Assembly: GCA_000827265.1 (NCBI GenBank)
Contig: KN834853.1
Location: forward strand, 19,366-64,963
Direction: 5' to 3'
Source of the DNA: Collybiopsis luxurians FD-317 M1
Lineage: Eukaryota > Basidiomycota > Agaricomycetes > Agaricales > Omphalotaceae
DNA: 45,598 nt
The position numbers and the translations under genes were made by a program. Below the pieces are notes generated by a model, which made no database searches, was not told the origin of the DNA, and saw only the letters and a list, made by a program, of their open reading frames with translations. This document shows positions 31,661 to 42,274 of this stretch, piece by piece; position 1 is the first letter of the stretch; the number at the start of each line of letters is the position of its first letter.

Positions 31661-34339
31661 GGTGATGCGAATCCGTTTGGGATACTTGGAAGTGTCCGAG
31701 CTGATATTGTGAGAGCTTGCTATATTTCTGACTTCACTGAGAATTGATTGCTGGGTAGACGAACATCTCCCCAACATATCGATGTTGATTTTCCATCTCA
31801 TATCAGTCTTTGAAACTCGTTTGAGCCGCCTTACAGACACTCTACCAGCACTTCGCAGATTCTCGAATCGAAGCGGATAACCGCAGGAGCAAGGCTTTCA
31901 CCCCGTGTAACGATGACTCATCAGTAGTATTATACTTAACAGTTATGTATGATTGATCTGTTGTTCGCAACAACGATCCTGAGTGGAGGGTCGCTTCCGG
32001 CGACTTGAAACAAAAAAAAAAAAAAACTGTTTAGCCGTAAGCACCGTCTCATTGTGAAAAATACGACATATCCTTCAGTCTCTGATTATAGACAAAAGAG
32101 ATGATTGTCTATTGCCACATGGATGCGGTCATGGAATGAAATGTGTATGTCGAATTGGTTCTTTTTTTGTCTCTTGCGGTGTCTTTAAAACACTGAAATG
32201 AAATGCCAGTAATCAACCACTCAACCCCCAGTGAATCGATTTTTATGGTCAATCAAAGAAAATATATTTCTCCCTGTGATGTTCGTTCGTTCCAGTTTTG
32301 TTATACGTTTTTAACGCTAAACATTTGAAGGCTGCAGGCACAGTTAATCTTCGAGCTTGATTTTACGGCGAGCAACTCTCCTGTCCATCAAACATCCACA
32401 TCCTTGCGCGATCCTCCAAATTTTCACCTCATATCTGTGATCCCTTTGTGGACGAGACATTCAGGTCCAGAAGGTTTCAATCACACACGCACGACGCCTA
32501 TGTGGTGGTATGGCATGGACGATTGTGCAGCACTTTTAGAGTGTTTTTCAAATGATCCCGAAGGCTTACTCTCCATTCAAAATTTGGAGTGTACGGCGAT
32601 GTCATTGTTATGCGAGTCGGCAAAAAATCCCCTCACTTGCTGGTGAACTTGAGGGGCAAAGCTGACGAACGGCTGGCAGACTTCCTGGTACACACGTAAG
32701 CGTGACGAGAAGAGCAGTCCACTATGCAGTCCACTATGCTCACTTTTGTCAAGGATTTCACCTACTTTGCGTCAATTTCAGAAGTTCCCCCGCTCCCGAG
32801 CTCCCAGGCGCATCACCCTTTTCAAGCAAAGAGGTTCCACGCTGTCGTATACTGAGTATCAGCCTATGTGAGTAAATTTTTAGTCTTACTGAGCAATTTC
32901 ACCTAAATTACTTCGCATTAGGAAGTACATGATAACCGAGGACAGTAACTAGCCGCTTTACGATGCATGAGTAGCCTATGCCTATTTGGATCTATCACAC
33001 AATATCTATCACACAATAAAAATCGTTAAGAACGCTTCTGAGCGGACCTTCACCGAGTCAATTCAAACGCGCGACGCACGTCGCCTAAACTCCCCGCCAT
33101 CTCTACTGTCAATACGGGAATGTGGCATATGGTTATCATTTCCCTTCGCATACATCCAATGTTTGCTGAGTAAGTACATAGCCGAGTCGATCTAGTGGAC
33201 CGAAGAGGATGCCTCTGATAGATAATGTACGAATAATCATCAAACGATATACTTCTACAATCGCTGGCTAATCTCGAACCCGAAAAACAAATCCAGGCCC
33301 AGTGAAAGTGTCGGGAGAGATCAGGCAACATTTACAATGGCAGTGGGGGCATGAGCGTCATTCATGGTCTGAATGGTGCTCAATTCCAACGAGGAAGTGT
33401 CCGCAGTCTGGGCGAAAAATTCAACAAATATACTGAACACCCTGAGGATGAAGCGGAAGCCACAGTTTTGAATACGAAGATAATAACGATTCGCCCACTT
33501 CCAGGTTAACGATACGGGGAAATTACAGTTTCAAATCCTGTGAAGTCGCACGGGATTCCGAGGAATACGATACCGCATGCCGAGGTGGTGATTTCATTGC
33601 GATCCACCTGGAAAACCTAAAATCAATTTCAGTGATTGACTGTACGGTGCACCGATATTTGATATATGATATTTGAATGAAATGAGATGTTGGGTTCGAA
33701 AGCGAAAATATATAAGCGGCCTAATTAATATGGAAGTTGTCGCGGAGCGCAAGTGAACAAAAATTCGCGGTTTCACATCAAGTGAGACTGCGGGGAATTC
33801 GGGGAAATTTTCAGCGGGAAAGTCAACCGGCGGGGTAATCTTCAGAGGGATACATCCTTCTCGAACTTGTTGTCCAATGTCTCCGGCAATTGTAACTAAT
33901 GACTAATCCTCTTATAGATAGTGCCTTCTCTAATTCAGCCTAGGAACTGATTGTATCATCAATCTATAAAAGCTTCCACGGTTCAGCATATTCAATTGGA
34001 TGAGGACTGCCGCAGAAGATAAGAGAGTTTTGTGATGACAATATCCGGTGCATTTCAGGCACATGATTGCGGACGTAGATGAGGCAAAGCTCCTTCGTCG
34101 GAGTGGAAAAAGGGAAGGGAGAGAAGGAAGCAGAGCCCTGTAAAGGACTATGCTATATCCTAGTTACGTGGGGTTTGGCTGGGGTTTGTCCCCGCGCAGG
34201 TCCACCCGCCCCTAAGAATTATGTGAATAACTGATCTATTGCTCACTTTAGCGGGGTAACTTCTGAATAAAAACAAACGGTGAAAAATCTGAAGTTTATG
34301 GGAGGGAGGAAAGAAGAAAGAATCGGAACCCTCATAGTA
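31661..34339. other. Gene-poor stretch
   Basis: About 2.7 kb with no convincing gene. A plus-strand ORF at 32,404-32,646 (RHSGPEGFNHTRTTPMWWYG) has coding-like composition but no recognised family and no joining exons. A 14-A run lies near 32,013-32,026. The rest has only short overlapping ORFs. Confidence 0.35.
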
Positions 34340-34775
34340 CAGCATCTATTCACTTCTTTCTGATTCTCAGCCTCGCCGACCTAAACACTTTCTATTACGG
34401 TCGGTGAAATGTTCTGGTTGTGAGACATCACACTTTGCACTCCTGACCTGCTTCACCTGTATAGATCTGTTATCTTGACAGGAACTAGCAGAGAGCGGCA
34501 TCCTTACTTTGCTTGGGTTTCTTTGGGTAAAAACCTCACACAGCACATTTTTTCCCCTTCTTTCTTGTAGAATTAGTGCATTCCGACGGTAAAAAGCCGT
34601 ACGTGACGCAGCGTTGACATGGTCGACCATCATCGCACCGTTTACGGGCTCTCTGACAATTTGTACATGCATTCTTGACCTGTTTTCGTTTGACAGGAAA
34701 GGTGGTTCGATTGCAAAGATACATATACAAGGGCATCGTCGGTGTTACCCCAGGCTGGTAGCTGAGGCTATCCAT
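34340..34775 (-). pseudogene. Zn2Cys6 regulator copy, truncated and with a stop
   Basis: The frame starts at ATG 34,775 and encodes a binuclear zinc cluster (KNACTNCQRARKRCDDGRPC, then QRC and a final Cys in SECTNS). It is a clear paralogue of the intact gene at 40,617-41,417; even the upstream sequence (to about 34,860) is similar. A TGA at 34,536-34,538 stops it where the paralogue has CGA (in KRGPY). Downstream, the first intron can still be aligned, but exon 2 is shortened and the long last exon is gone. The cluster residues are intact, yet the product would end at about 79 residues without the C-terminal region, so this is a decayed duplicate in inverted orientation. Confidence 0.68.
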
Positions 34776-34860
34776 GGTCTAAACGCTACGATATTAGAAC
34801 TACGCATGATTTTAGATTGGTGCGATACTGACCAAGGCAATTTAGGTCGAAAGAGGTACT

Positions 34861-37385
34861 GTTGAAATTTGGCTCGGAGTTGCGATGATCCATTCTGAAA
34901 AAATGGTCAATATTCATAGTTCTCATCCCTCGGGAATCTCATGTATTGATATTGCTCGATGCAAATGTAGCGCAATCGGCATCAGAATCGCTCTCTTGAG
35001 TATCTTTTTATAAACATGGCGACTTCAGCTGCTTAGACTTGTCCTGTACTGCTCGTCACGCTGAACGGCGGACCTGAATATCTCCGTGAATGCGTACGGT
35101 GGATCGGAATCCCTATAATTCGGACTCCGAGTTTTAGGGACAGTGAAGCCATAAGCCGAAACGGTGTTTAGGATCCAATGATGTAGGTATTTACCCATGT
35201 TTTCGTGTTCTTCGAACCATGAACCAGAAGCAGGCCCAGGCAGTTGGGGAGGGGAATATGTTTGGGTCTTGGGTCAATGTCGATGCAAAGAAAAAAAAAT
35301 GGATGAATGGGAATTGAGAAGGGCTCTCATCGCGAGTCGCTCATGTGTGAATGGGGCAGAGCTTTAAGGAAAGAGTGATACGAGTTGAGTTTTCTGGGCA
35401 TCGAAGGAGACGGCTAGGTAGACCAGTAAGAGAAGTCTGAATCTGAATCGTAAATACTTTACTCACCAGGTTTTACTAACTTTACTTCTTGAATCATATA
35501 CGCCACCTGCCAATTTTGCGGAAGCTTCTTCAAGTTCTTGGCTCTTGGAGGAATAGTTCAATGTCCAGCTGAGCGGTAGCAGACTCAGCGCCAAACGGTA
35601 GTTTTGGTCCGGATCTTTCTGCCGAACTCTCATTCAGCACCAACAAACCAAATTTCGTAGCTCTCATTATCATTGCATCCACCATCAATGCCCTCCCTTA
35701 GTCTCTAGTTCCCAGATCAGCCGAAACGGAAATGGAAATGGCAGTTGTATGTAATTTTTTTAATCGAAAGTACATATTGGTTTGAACTCACAAATATTAA
35801 TAATTAATACTTGATTGAGACGGATAGAAGCTGACAAGGAAAAGGATTTTTCGACCCGTCGAAGTTCATACCTAAGCCTTATGGTGGCGTATGCACGTTT
35901 TTAGATGCGGGAAAATCTGCAAGCTTGGAGATCTGAGAAGTCTCGCATCCTACCTGAGGGAAACAGCCAATTAAGGCCAGCCCTTCTTCCTGGAGGAGAA
36001 GAGTGCGTCACCTCGCGATTTTGCAGAATTTTGATGTTACCCAAGCCCGTCCTCATCACCCTTCTGTATCGTTTAACTATCCTCCATGTTGCGTCTCGTA
36101 TCCTTCCTGCAATTGGCTCAGACAGCTGGGAATCGGAAAACGGAGCCGATAATTGCCGGGAAGATTGACCTATGCAAGTCCGTACTATCCTTCTAAGCTA
36201 ATCGACATTTACTCTTTGTAAATGTCTACTTGCACTTTAACTTAAGCGCGGCTAAGTGTTTGAGTGTTCACCGCGTTTGAACATCATTGATCTGTTTTCA
36301 GGCTATCAAGACGGATACTTGCTTTCGTAGCGAGCAGCTGTGTGGTTTGGGGATATCAGTGTGAAAGAAATTCGACTCTCAGTCCAAAACCCTAGGTCAT
36401 CGTCGACTATTTTTGGCGCTGCCTTCGAGTCAATGATGGCTGAGCAGAAAGGTTAGGAACGACTAGATATTTTCAATATCCGAGGCATGTAATGTCTAGA
36501 TTGTCTTTACCATTCTAGTACAAGTCAAAATGAGTATTGCGATGTATTCGACTTCAAACATCAATCATTCGTATGTATTTAACTAAGTAAGTCTGTAACT
36601 TTCTTAATATAGAGGTGTATCAAATAGAAGAGCGAGAATGGACTTGAAATTGCTCGCTTTAAGTTCCCCAGTGACCCAAATCTTTCTCGGTTGACTGTGA
36701 ACTGTCGGAAGTAGTCAGACTCTACACGTTGCTCTCCTGTGAACATGAATATACCACTAGCCACGCCTGTCACCGACTCTCATAGAAAACGTTTAGTTTT
36801 GGCGAAGCTCAATGTAGGCTGGATATGCTGGAATCAGGAGAGTTCGTCAGCACTGGTTCATATGATTGTATCCATTTATAGGGTTGGCTGACCCCTGAAG
36901 AACAGAAGAGCAGATGGTGCCATATCGCGTCAATTTGTGCACTCGTATATTCTGAACAATTGATGGTCGTCGGTTCTAAGGGATTGAAAAGGAATACATA
37001 CTACACATGATAAAAGATTGAAAGTTCCACCTCAGGAGCTTTTTAGATGGCGACAAAAAAGCCAATAAATATTTATCCTCCCTGGCCCCATCACCGGCCT
37101 ACACCACTGTGACGGTAGCGTACCCCCTGACATTGGTCTCGAGCCTGTACTCAAGTTCTTCGGTCTTGTTATGGGATTTCAATCATATCATTAGTAACAC
37201 CGGAAGACTCTTCGCGGTAGATGATTTGATGATAGGGAGAATTAGGCTAGATTGAATGCTGAACAGGGATCTTGATGGTGGATGGCTAAAGTCGGTGCAA
37301 CAACTAGACGTAAATTTCAATCCTCCGATCCCTAGTCAGGACAAAATATTGAACAGCACATGTGATTCATTGTCACCGATGTCAT
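34861..37385. other. Gene-poor stretch containing a dispersed duplicate
   Basis: No gene was recognised in this 2.5-kb stretch. It contains the inverted copy (about 35,695-35,960) of the segment upstream of the DUF6534 gene. The remaining sequence has only short ORFs. Confidence 0.35.
35695..35960. repeat. Dispersed segment, inverted relative to 13.6-14.2 kb
   Basis: Its reverse complement matches two blocks at about 13,605-13,710 and 14,070-14,180 in the same order, with the intervening 350 bp of that locus missing. The part near 35,885-35,955 also resembles about 40,378-40,446 in the same orientation. Confidence 0.55.
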
Positions 37386-39190
37386 TTACAGGCAATCTAG
37401 TTGAAGCTCATCCAGTAAAAGAAATCGAAACCTAACTAGATTTGGGGTCCTCTTCGGGATGTGATATCGCTCTGGAACATTGTCCCCATTGATACACGAA
37501 CAGTATCCAAAGTGAATCATGAAGAGGATCGTGTAGATCCCGCAGTTATAGAAATTCTTATTGTCTTGCCATGGAACCTATACACAGTTAGTTTTAGGCA
37601 ATGATCAATGTGGAAAACAATACCTCTACATGAGGCAGCAAAGTCCAGGGGACAGTCTCGTGCCTTTCCCTACCACCCCATAGCTTCTCAAGACCTTCCC
37701 ACATATTTTTCAGTGTCTGAGAAGGAATGAATTTCAGTGTATGGCACAGTAGCAACTGAATAACGGACCTGGACCAAGAAGTTGTACTTAGATTTTCTGG
37801 CATTTTGCTGACGTTGACTCTCCTCAAAGGTTTTCTCCCAAGAATCCAGAACCGTTACCCTTCGATGGGCTCCTTCAACAACAGCAACAATCCAGTGGCC
37901 ATTGTGCTGACACATGGGGACCACCAGTCTCAGATTCCCTCTACACCACCAAGTTTGGAGGGCCTGCACAAGTCAGTACGGCTTGCTTGAATGACAATAA
38001 TTACTTACCCTGATATCCGATGAAGCAACCAATCCATCAGAGTTGAATATCGGAGTGGGGGTTTTCTTCTTGTTACCAGACTGGTACTCAGAAAGATAGG
38101 TGCTGCTGAAACAGGTCGGCAGATAGCACATGAAAGTGCCCTCTGCCGAAGGAATATGTTCAAAACGATCCCTCAGAATCATAACATATGTATCGACTAC
38201 ACCAATGCTGACTCTCTGCTCATCCGCCCACAGGACCAAATCAGTCAAAGTTATGCAGATTGGTGGGGTGGTGCGAAGAAAAAAATTGTCCCTGCTGGTC
38301 TTGAGAATGTCGAGCTTCTACTCCAACTTGTTAGACAGTCAATTACAGATAAATTTTTGGAACATTACTTGTTTTAAGATTGATGCTACCTCAGGGCTGT
38401 GAAAGTTCTTCCAACTGCGAAATTGAATCTCCCAAGCAATCTTTAATCCGGAGAGCATGGAACAAACTTGATTGAACACAAAAAGTTCATTTGCTAATTT
38501 TGTTGCGATCGGATGTGGACAAGAACTGCGCGAGACGGCAGAGAATGAGTGTCGCACGGCTGAGGCCATGTTCAAAGCAGATAGAATATCATTAAAAAGT
38601 GAGTGCAAACGCTGATAAAAGAGAAGGTTGTTCGAGTAAAGCCCTTCTAAGAATGTCTCTGAGAGAGACTCTGCGACAAGAGGTAAGCGATCAGCCCACT
38701 GTACGGAAACAACCTCCACACTGGGGTCTGGAGCATCAGGTAAAGAGACATGAGCCATCTTCAGCCATGTTTCTAGGCTGTTGCATACTTCATAGATTTA
38801 GGCAATCTGCGCAGGTTCCGCAAGAGCACCTATATGAGTACCGAAGGGGAAGGTGATGTGGTTACCTTGAATTAGCTGTTTTGATTCAGTTACAATTTCG
38901 ACAAGGATACCGCAGGGACTGAGGAGGCGTACAGGGTCAGAGGTAATTTTAGGTGGTGAAACTGCCTCAGCTTCGTGCTGAGCAGGTTCTACATTGAGAT
39001 GGACATTCGCCAGCTTCTTTCTACATAGAAAGATGAGCTTGTGTTCAAGTTATGATATAACGCTGAACTGACCTCTCATTGAATCGTTATTTTTGTTCTT
39101 TGGCACTCTCTCAGTTTCGGACATTGACCGGGGCGTTGAAACCCAGTTTCTTATTTCTAGCTCGTTGCAGAGCTTTTCGATGGGCGCCAT
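37386..39190 (-). CDS. Ulp1-like (C48-type) cysteine protease, frameshifted
   Basis: Well-supported exons are 38,772-38,369, 38,317-38,009, 37,963-37,624 and 37,577-37,386 with introns of 45-51 nt; an upstream exon ends at 38,866. The catalytic set of Ulp1/SENP proteases appears in order: His in NGHWIVAVV, Asp in VTVLDSW, Gln in VPWQDN, and Cys in YNCGIYTI. The middle (DTYVMILRDRFEHIPSAEGT) fits the substrate-side fold. The family removes SUMO or similar modifiers; in fungi such genes are also carried by transposons, but no transposase is seen here. The exon at 37,963-37,624 is one base too long (340 nt), so the frame slips between DSW and LLLCHTLKF. The 5' end is tentative: a frame from ATG 39,190 (MAPIEKLCNELEIRNW) is likely coding, but its join to the next exon does not keep frame. 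Confidence 0.62.
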
Positions 39191-40616
39191 AAGTTCAGGG
39201 TCCAATTGAATCACATGTGTGTCCCATTGAGGAATTAGCGCCGAGACGCTGTACAGCCTGTTTGTTGGATGTTCTTGGGCGTTTGGGACGTTCCTCCTGG
39301 ACGTTCCTGTTGGACATTCTTGGCCATATATATATATATCAGATTATTATCATTATCGTTTGGAGCTCACCACGCGGAGAGGGTCTGGTCTGCGAAAGAT
39401 CGAGAACGAGTAATGGTCTACGCTTCTGATGGTCGGAATGGAATTTCACCGATAGGGAACTCGCAGAATAGCAACGTACTGTACCGCAAAATACTAAGCT
39501 GGTATTACTTTTTCACTTCTTTTTTTTGTTCGGCTGTGAAATCGATATCCGGGTTTGTGGTGTCGAGAGTTCTCTCATGCACAACTTAGCAATGTGGATT
39601 TATATCATTTCGTAATTCATGGCATTCACTCAACGGACACTATGAGTGTAGTTAGCTTACCGGAATCTACAAGTCGATGATACTACTCAAGCCCGGTGTC
39701 AGTTAAATCTGGAGAGCCAAAAACTCGCCCTGTTCATCGATAACCGGCGGGTCAAAACGCAACAATTTGTCGTCATCAGTTTGGGCCCCTTGAAATCTCG
39801 ACGCTCGCGAAATCATGTTTCTGGCTCTTTCCGTCTCCGTGATACTTCCTTGCTGGTTTTTTCAGTCGCTTTGTTTGCCTTCCTTTTTCAACTTCCGTCC
39901 TCCTACTTGCCCTTTTTATACATATTATTCAACTGCATTCCTTTTAATTCAAAGATTTTTAGACAAACAAGTACGTCAATCAAAGCTTGTCATGGATCTC
40001 ATGAGCATGATGCAGACAGATTCTTTGATATGCCCTCTCCTCATTTTGCTAGTCCTGCGTTCGCACACTCTTTGTTGTTGCACAAGTATTTCGAGTCGCT
40101 GTTTGCTTCCTAGCGGAGTATCTTGGACTACATGTCAGTTTTGTCAATGACGCGCAGTATGAGCGTCTCCTGCGAGCCTCCAACGTTGTTTGTATGCCTA
40201 TTCCATGTTCGTTTCCCTTGAACTTCCAGTCTGAATTTTACTCCAATGCTGATCACCAATCGCATTAATCTGGAGTCCAAAAGGTGAGGCAGTCAGGCAA
40301 AATTGCGCAATCAATGAAGTCCCTGACAACGGTAGGGCAGTCCGAAGAAAATAGGAAGTAGTCATTTAGGTCCATACTTGTGGCTACGTGTGTTTTCGGA
40401 TGCGGGGAAATAGCAGTCTGCGTGAGATCTCCGAGGGATGAGGTATGGAGAATTTATCTTCATAGATCTCGACGACCCTTTTTGAACAATTCATCGTGTC
40501 TCGGAATTATTTGCTTCTTTCTCTGCTGTTTTCACTGCCCAAATTACAGATTACTTTGGCAAGTATCGAATAATTCTCAAAATTGTGCTCGATTCTGATA
40601 TCATAACCTTTAGCCC
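39191..40616. other. Intergenic with dispersed repeat fragment
   Basis: The stretch holds a TA dinucleotide run (about 39,327-39,340) and, just before it, short repeated words (GGACGTTCCT, GGACATTC). A possible exon-like ORF end lies at about 39,990-40,113 (HGSHEHDADRFFDMPSPHF), without a recognised family. The fragment at 40,378-40,446 is related to the dispersed segment at 13.6 and 35.9 kb. The promoter of the Zn2Cys6 gene should be in the last few hundred bases. Confidence 0.35.
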
Positions 40617-41417
40617 ATGAATACCAGTTCTCAACCAGGTGTAACATCGATGATGCCCATGCACATGTATATCTTTCCCAGAGGGACCATACCTGTGAAA
40701 CGAAGACAAGTCAAGAATGCATGTACAAACTGCCAGAATGCCTGTAAGGGGTGCGATGACGGCCAGCCATGTCAGCGCTGCGTCAAGTACGGCTTTTTGG
40801 ATTGCATCAACTCTACGAGAAAGAAAAGGAAGGGCATTAAACGAGGTCCTTATCGCAAACAGCCCAAGCAAGGTAAGAATGCACCTCTTTACTAGTGCTG
40901 TGCCAGATAGCAGACTTATATAGGTGGAGCAAGTTGGTCTCAGGAGGTCGGTCAGAAATGCAAACAGCAGGTACATACTGAAGGCGGATGAAGCGTCGTT
41001 TTGTCTCACAACCTCAACTAGGACATTTCTTCAGACCATATTGTCTCATCCACCCCCATTACCGGTCCTACGTTACTTTCTTCTGAAGTCTCTATAACTA
41101 CCCAGGATGCTTCGGTCCCAGATACCTGTAACAACTTCCAGATTATTAAATCAGGGCAGGTTGCACACTCAGATTCGTCGCTTTTATCACTTCCACCCTC
41201 GTCAGCACTATCACACAGATCGTCATTTACCCTCACCGATACCTATTCTATGTCTTCTTACCATCATCAGTCTCTCCCATTTGGGTACCTATCTTCAATG
41301 CTTCCTTCTCCGCCAGCACTTCTACCCTACTCCTCAGCAGCGGATCTTAATTCGCCTATAATACTGGATCCTAACTCACCTACTTTTCTCAATCCCTATT
41401 TCGTATCCCAATACTGA
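40617..41417 (+). CDS. Zn2Cys6 transcription factor, intact
   Basis: Three exons (40,617-40,872, 40,924-40,970 and 41,022-41,417) join in frame through two 51-nt GT-AG introns, giving 232 residues. Residues about 34-65 form the binuclear zinc cluster (ACTNCQNACKGCDDG, then QPCQRCVKYGFLDC), followed by a basic linker (TRKKRKGIKRGPYRKQPK). The rest is Ser/Pro-rich and disordered (SSLLSLPPSSALSHRSS, LPSPPALLPYSSA), as in activation domains. This cluster-plus-basic-linker form is common in Agaricomycetes, and the protein is expected to bind DNA in the nucleus; its targets are unknown. It is the intact paralogue of the broken copy at 34.34-34.78 kb. The start at 40,617 corresponds to the ATG of the copy. 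Confidence 0.75.
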
Positions 41418-42090
41418 CCGCAGATTTTGTATCCCCATACTATCCATAGTACAATCCCGTACTACCATTTTATAGCGCAATTTGTTCCCCTGATGATTGC
41501 AGTATATGAAGCCTATATGCCACGGTTTTATAGAGTTATTTCCCGTAAATGACAAAGCATTGTCGCAGCGCGTGCCAGTTTGTAAAATGATACCTACCTT
41601 ACCAATGCGTTCTCTAGGAAAAATACGCGCCAGAAGCTCGGCGCTCCAAAATGAAGAACTTAGAACAAGTAACTTAGCGCCTATTCAAGTGCCCATAAAC
41701 TCATTATTCAATATTCAATGCTACGATCGCTGACCTGAGATTCCTCAAGTACCACTGCTACTATTCTACTCTACCTCCGTCATTTCTGAGTGTCACCTCT
41801 ACAAGTCTTAGACCCAGCTTTCTCTTTTTGCCTTTTCAAAATTCCCATCAAGAGTGTCGATGGGCCAAGTATCATGGAAAATCTTCAGGGATGGAATTTC
41901 TTTCACGATCTAGCATTAAGTATGATCAGAAGGAGTAGACGGGAGAGAATATGTTTAACCGACAGATTCCTTTATGAAATCTAATTTTTTCTGATCCTGA
42001 AATCTATGCGCTACAGGCTGAAGATGAACTTCAGCAAGTTCCACCAACCAATTCTATCAAAGTAAACCATGCCAACAAAGCCAGGGGTAG
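41418..42090. other. Intergenic, left flank of the Copia element
   Basis: About 670 bp between the Zn2Cys6 gene and the retrotransposon. Only short ORFs occur and no motif was recognised. Confidence 0.4.
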
Positions 42091-42095
42091 AGAGT
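42091..42095. repeat. Target-site duplication, left
   Basis: AGAGT immediately before the 5' LTR start (TGTTGAGG) is repeated at 44,832-44,836 directly after the 3' LTR end (CTAACA). Confidence 0.75.
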
Positions 42096-42274
42096 TGTTG
42101 AGGTATACGCTGCTCATACCCCTAATGGACTTTTTACTTACTATATTTAGTACTCACTTACATAATACGTTTCCGATCTTTAGTTACCGTGTAACTACTT
42201 ACTTGGCTTTCTCCTATTTCTTTTCTTTACCCTCTCTTCTTTACTCTACGAGTACAATACCAACCTACTGCCCT
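42096..42274 (+). repeat. Truncated 5' LTR of the Copia element
   Basis: These 179 bp align without gaps to 44,501-44,679 of the 3' LTR, with scattered substitutions. The missing 152 bp were removed by the internal deletion. Confidence 0.85.

Noticed and set aside
34552..34865. Plus-strand ORFs opposite the Zn2Cys6 copy
   Set aside because: They are antisense shadows of the zinc-cluster coding strand; the same shadow appears opposite the intact paralogue at 40.6 kb.
37786..37850. An intron from GTAACG to CGTCAG as a fix for the Ulp1-like frameshift
   Set aside because: It would remove the conserved VTVLDSW catalytic motif, and the excised length does not restore the frame.
37386..39190. Assigning the Ulp1-like gene to a KDZ (Zisupton-type) transposon
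   Set aside because: No transposase core or terminal inverted repeats are visible on either side; a stand-alone protease gene is equally likely.
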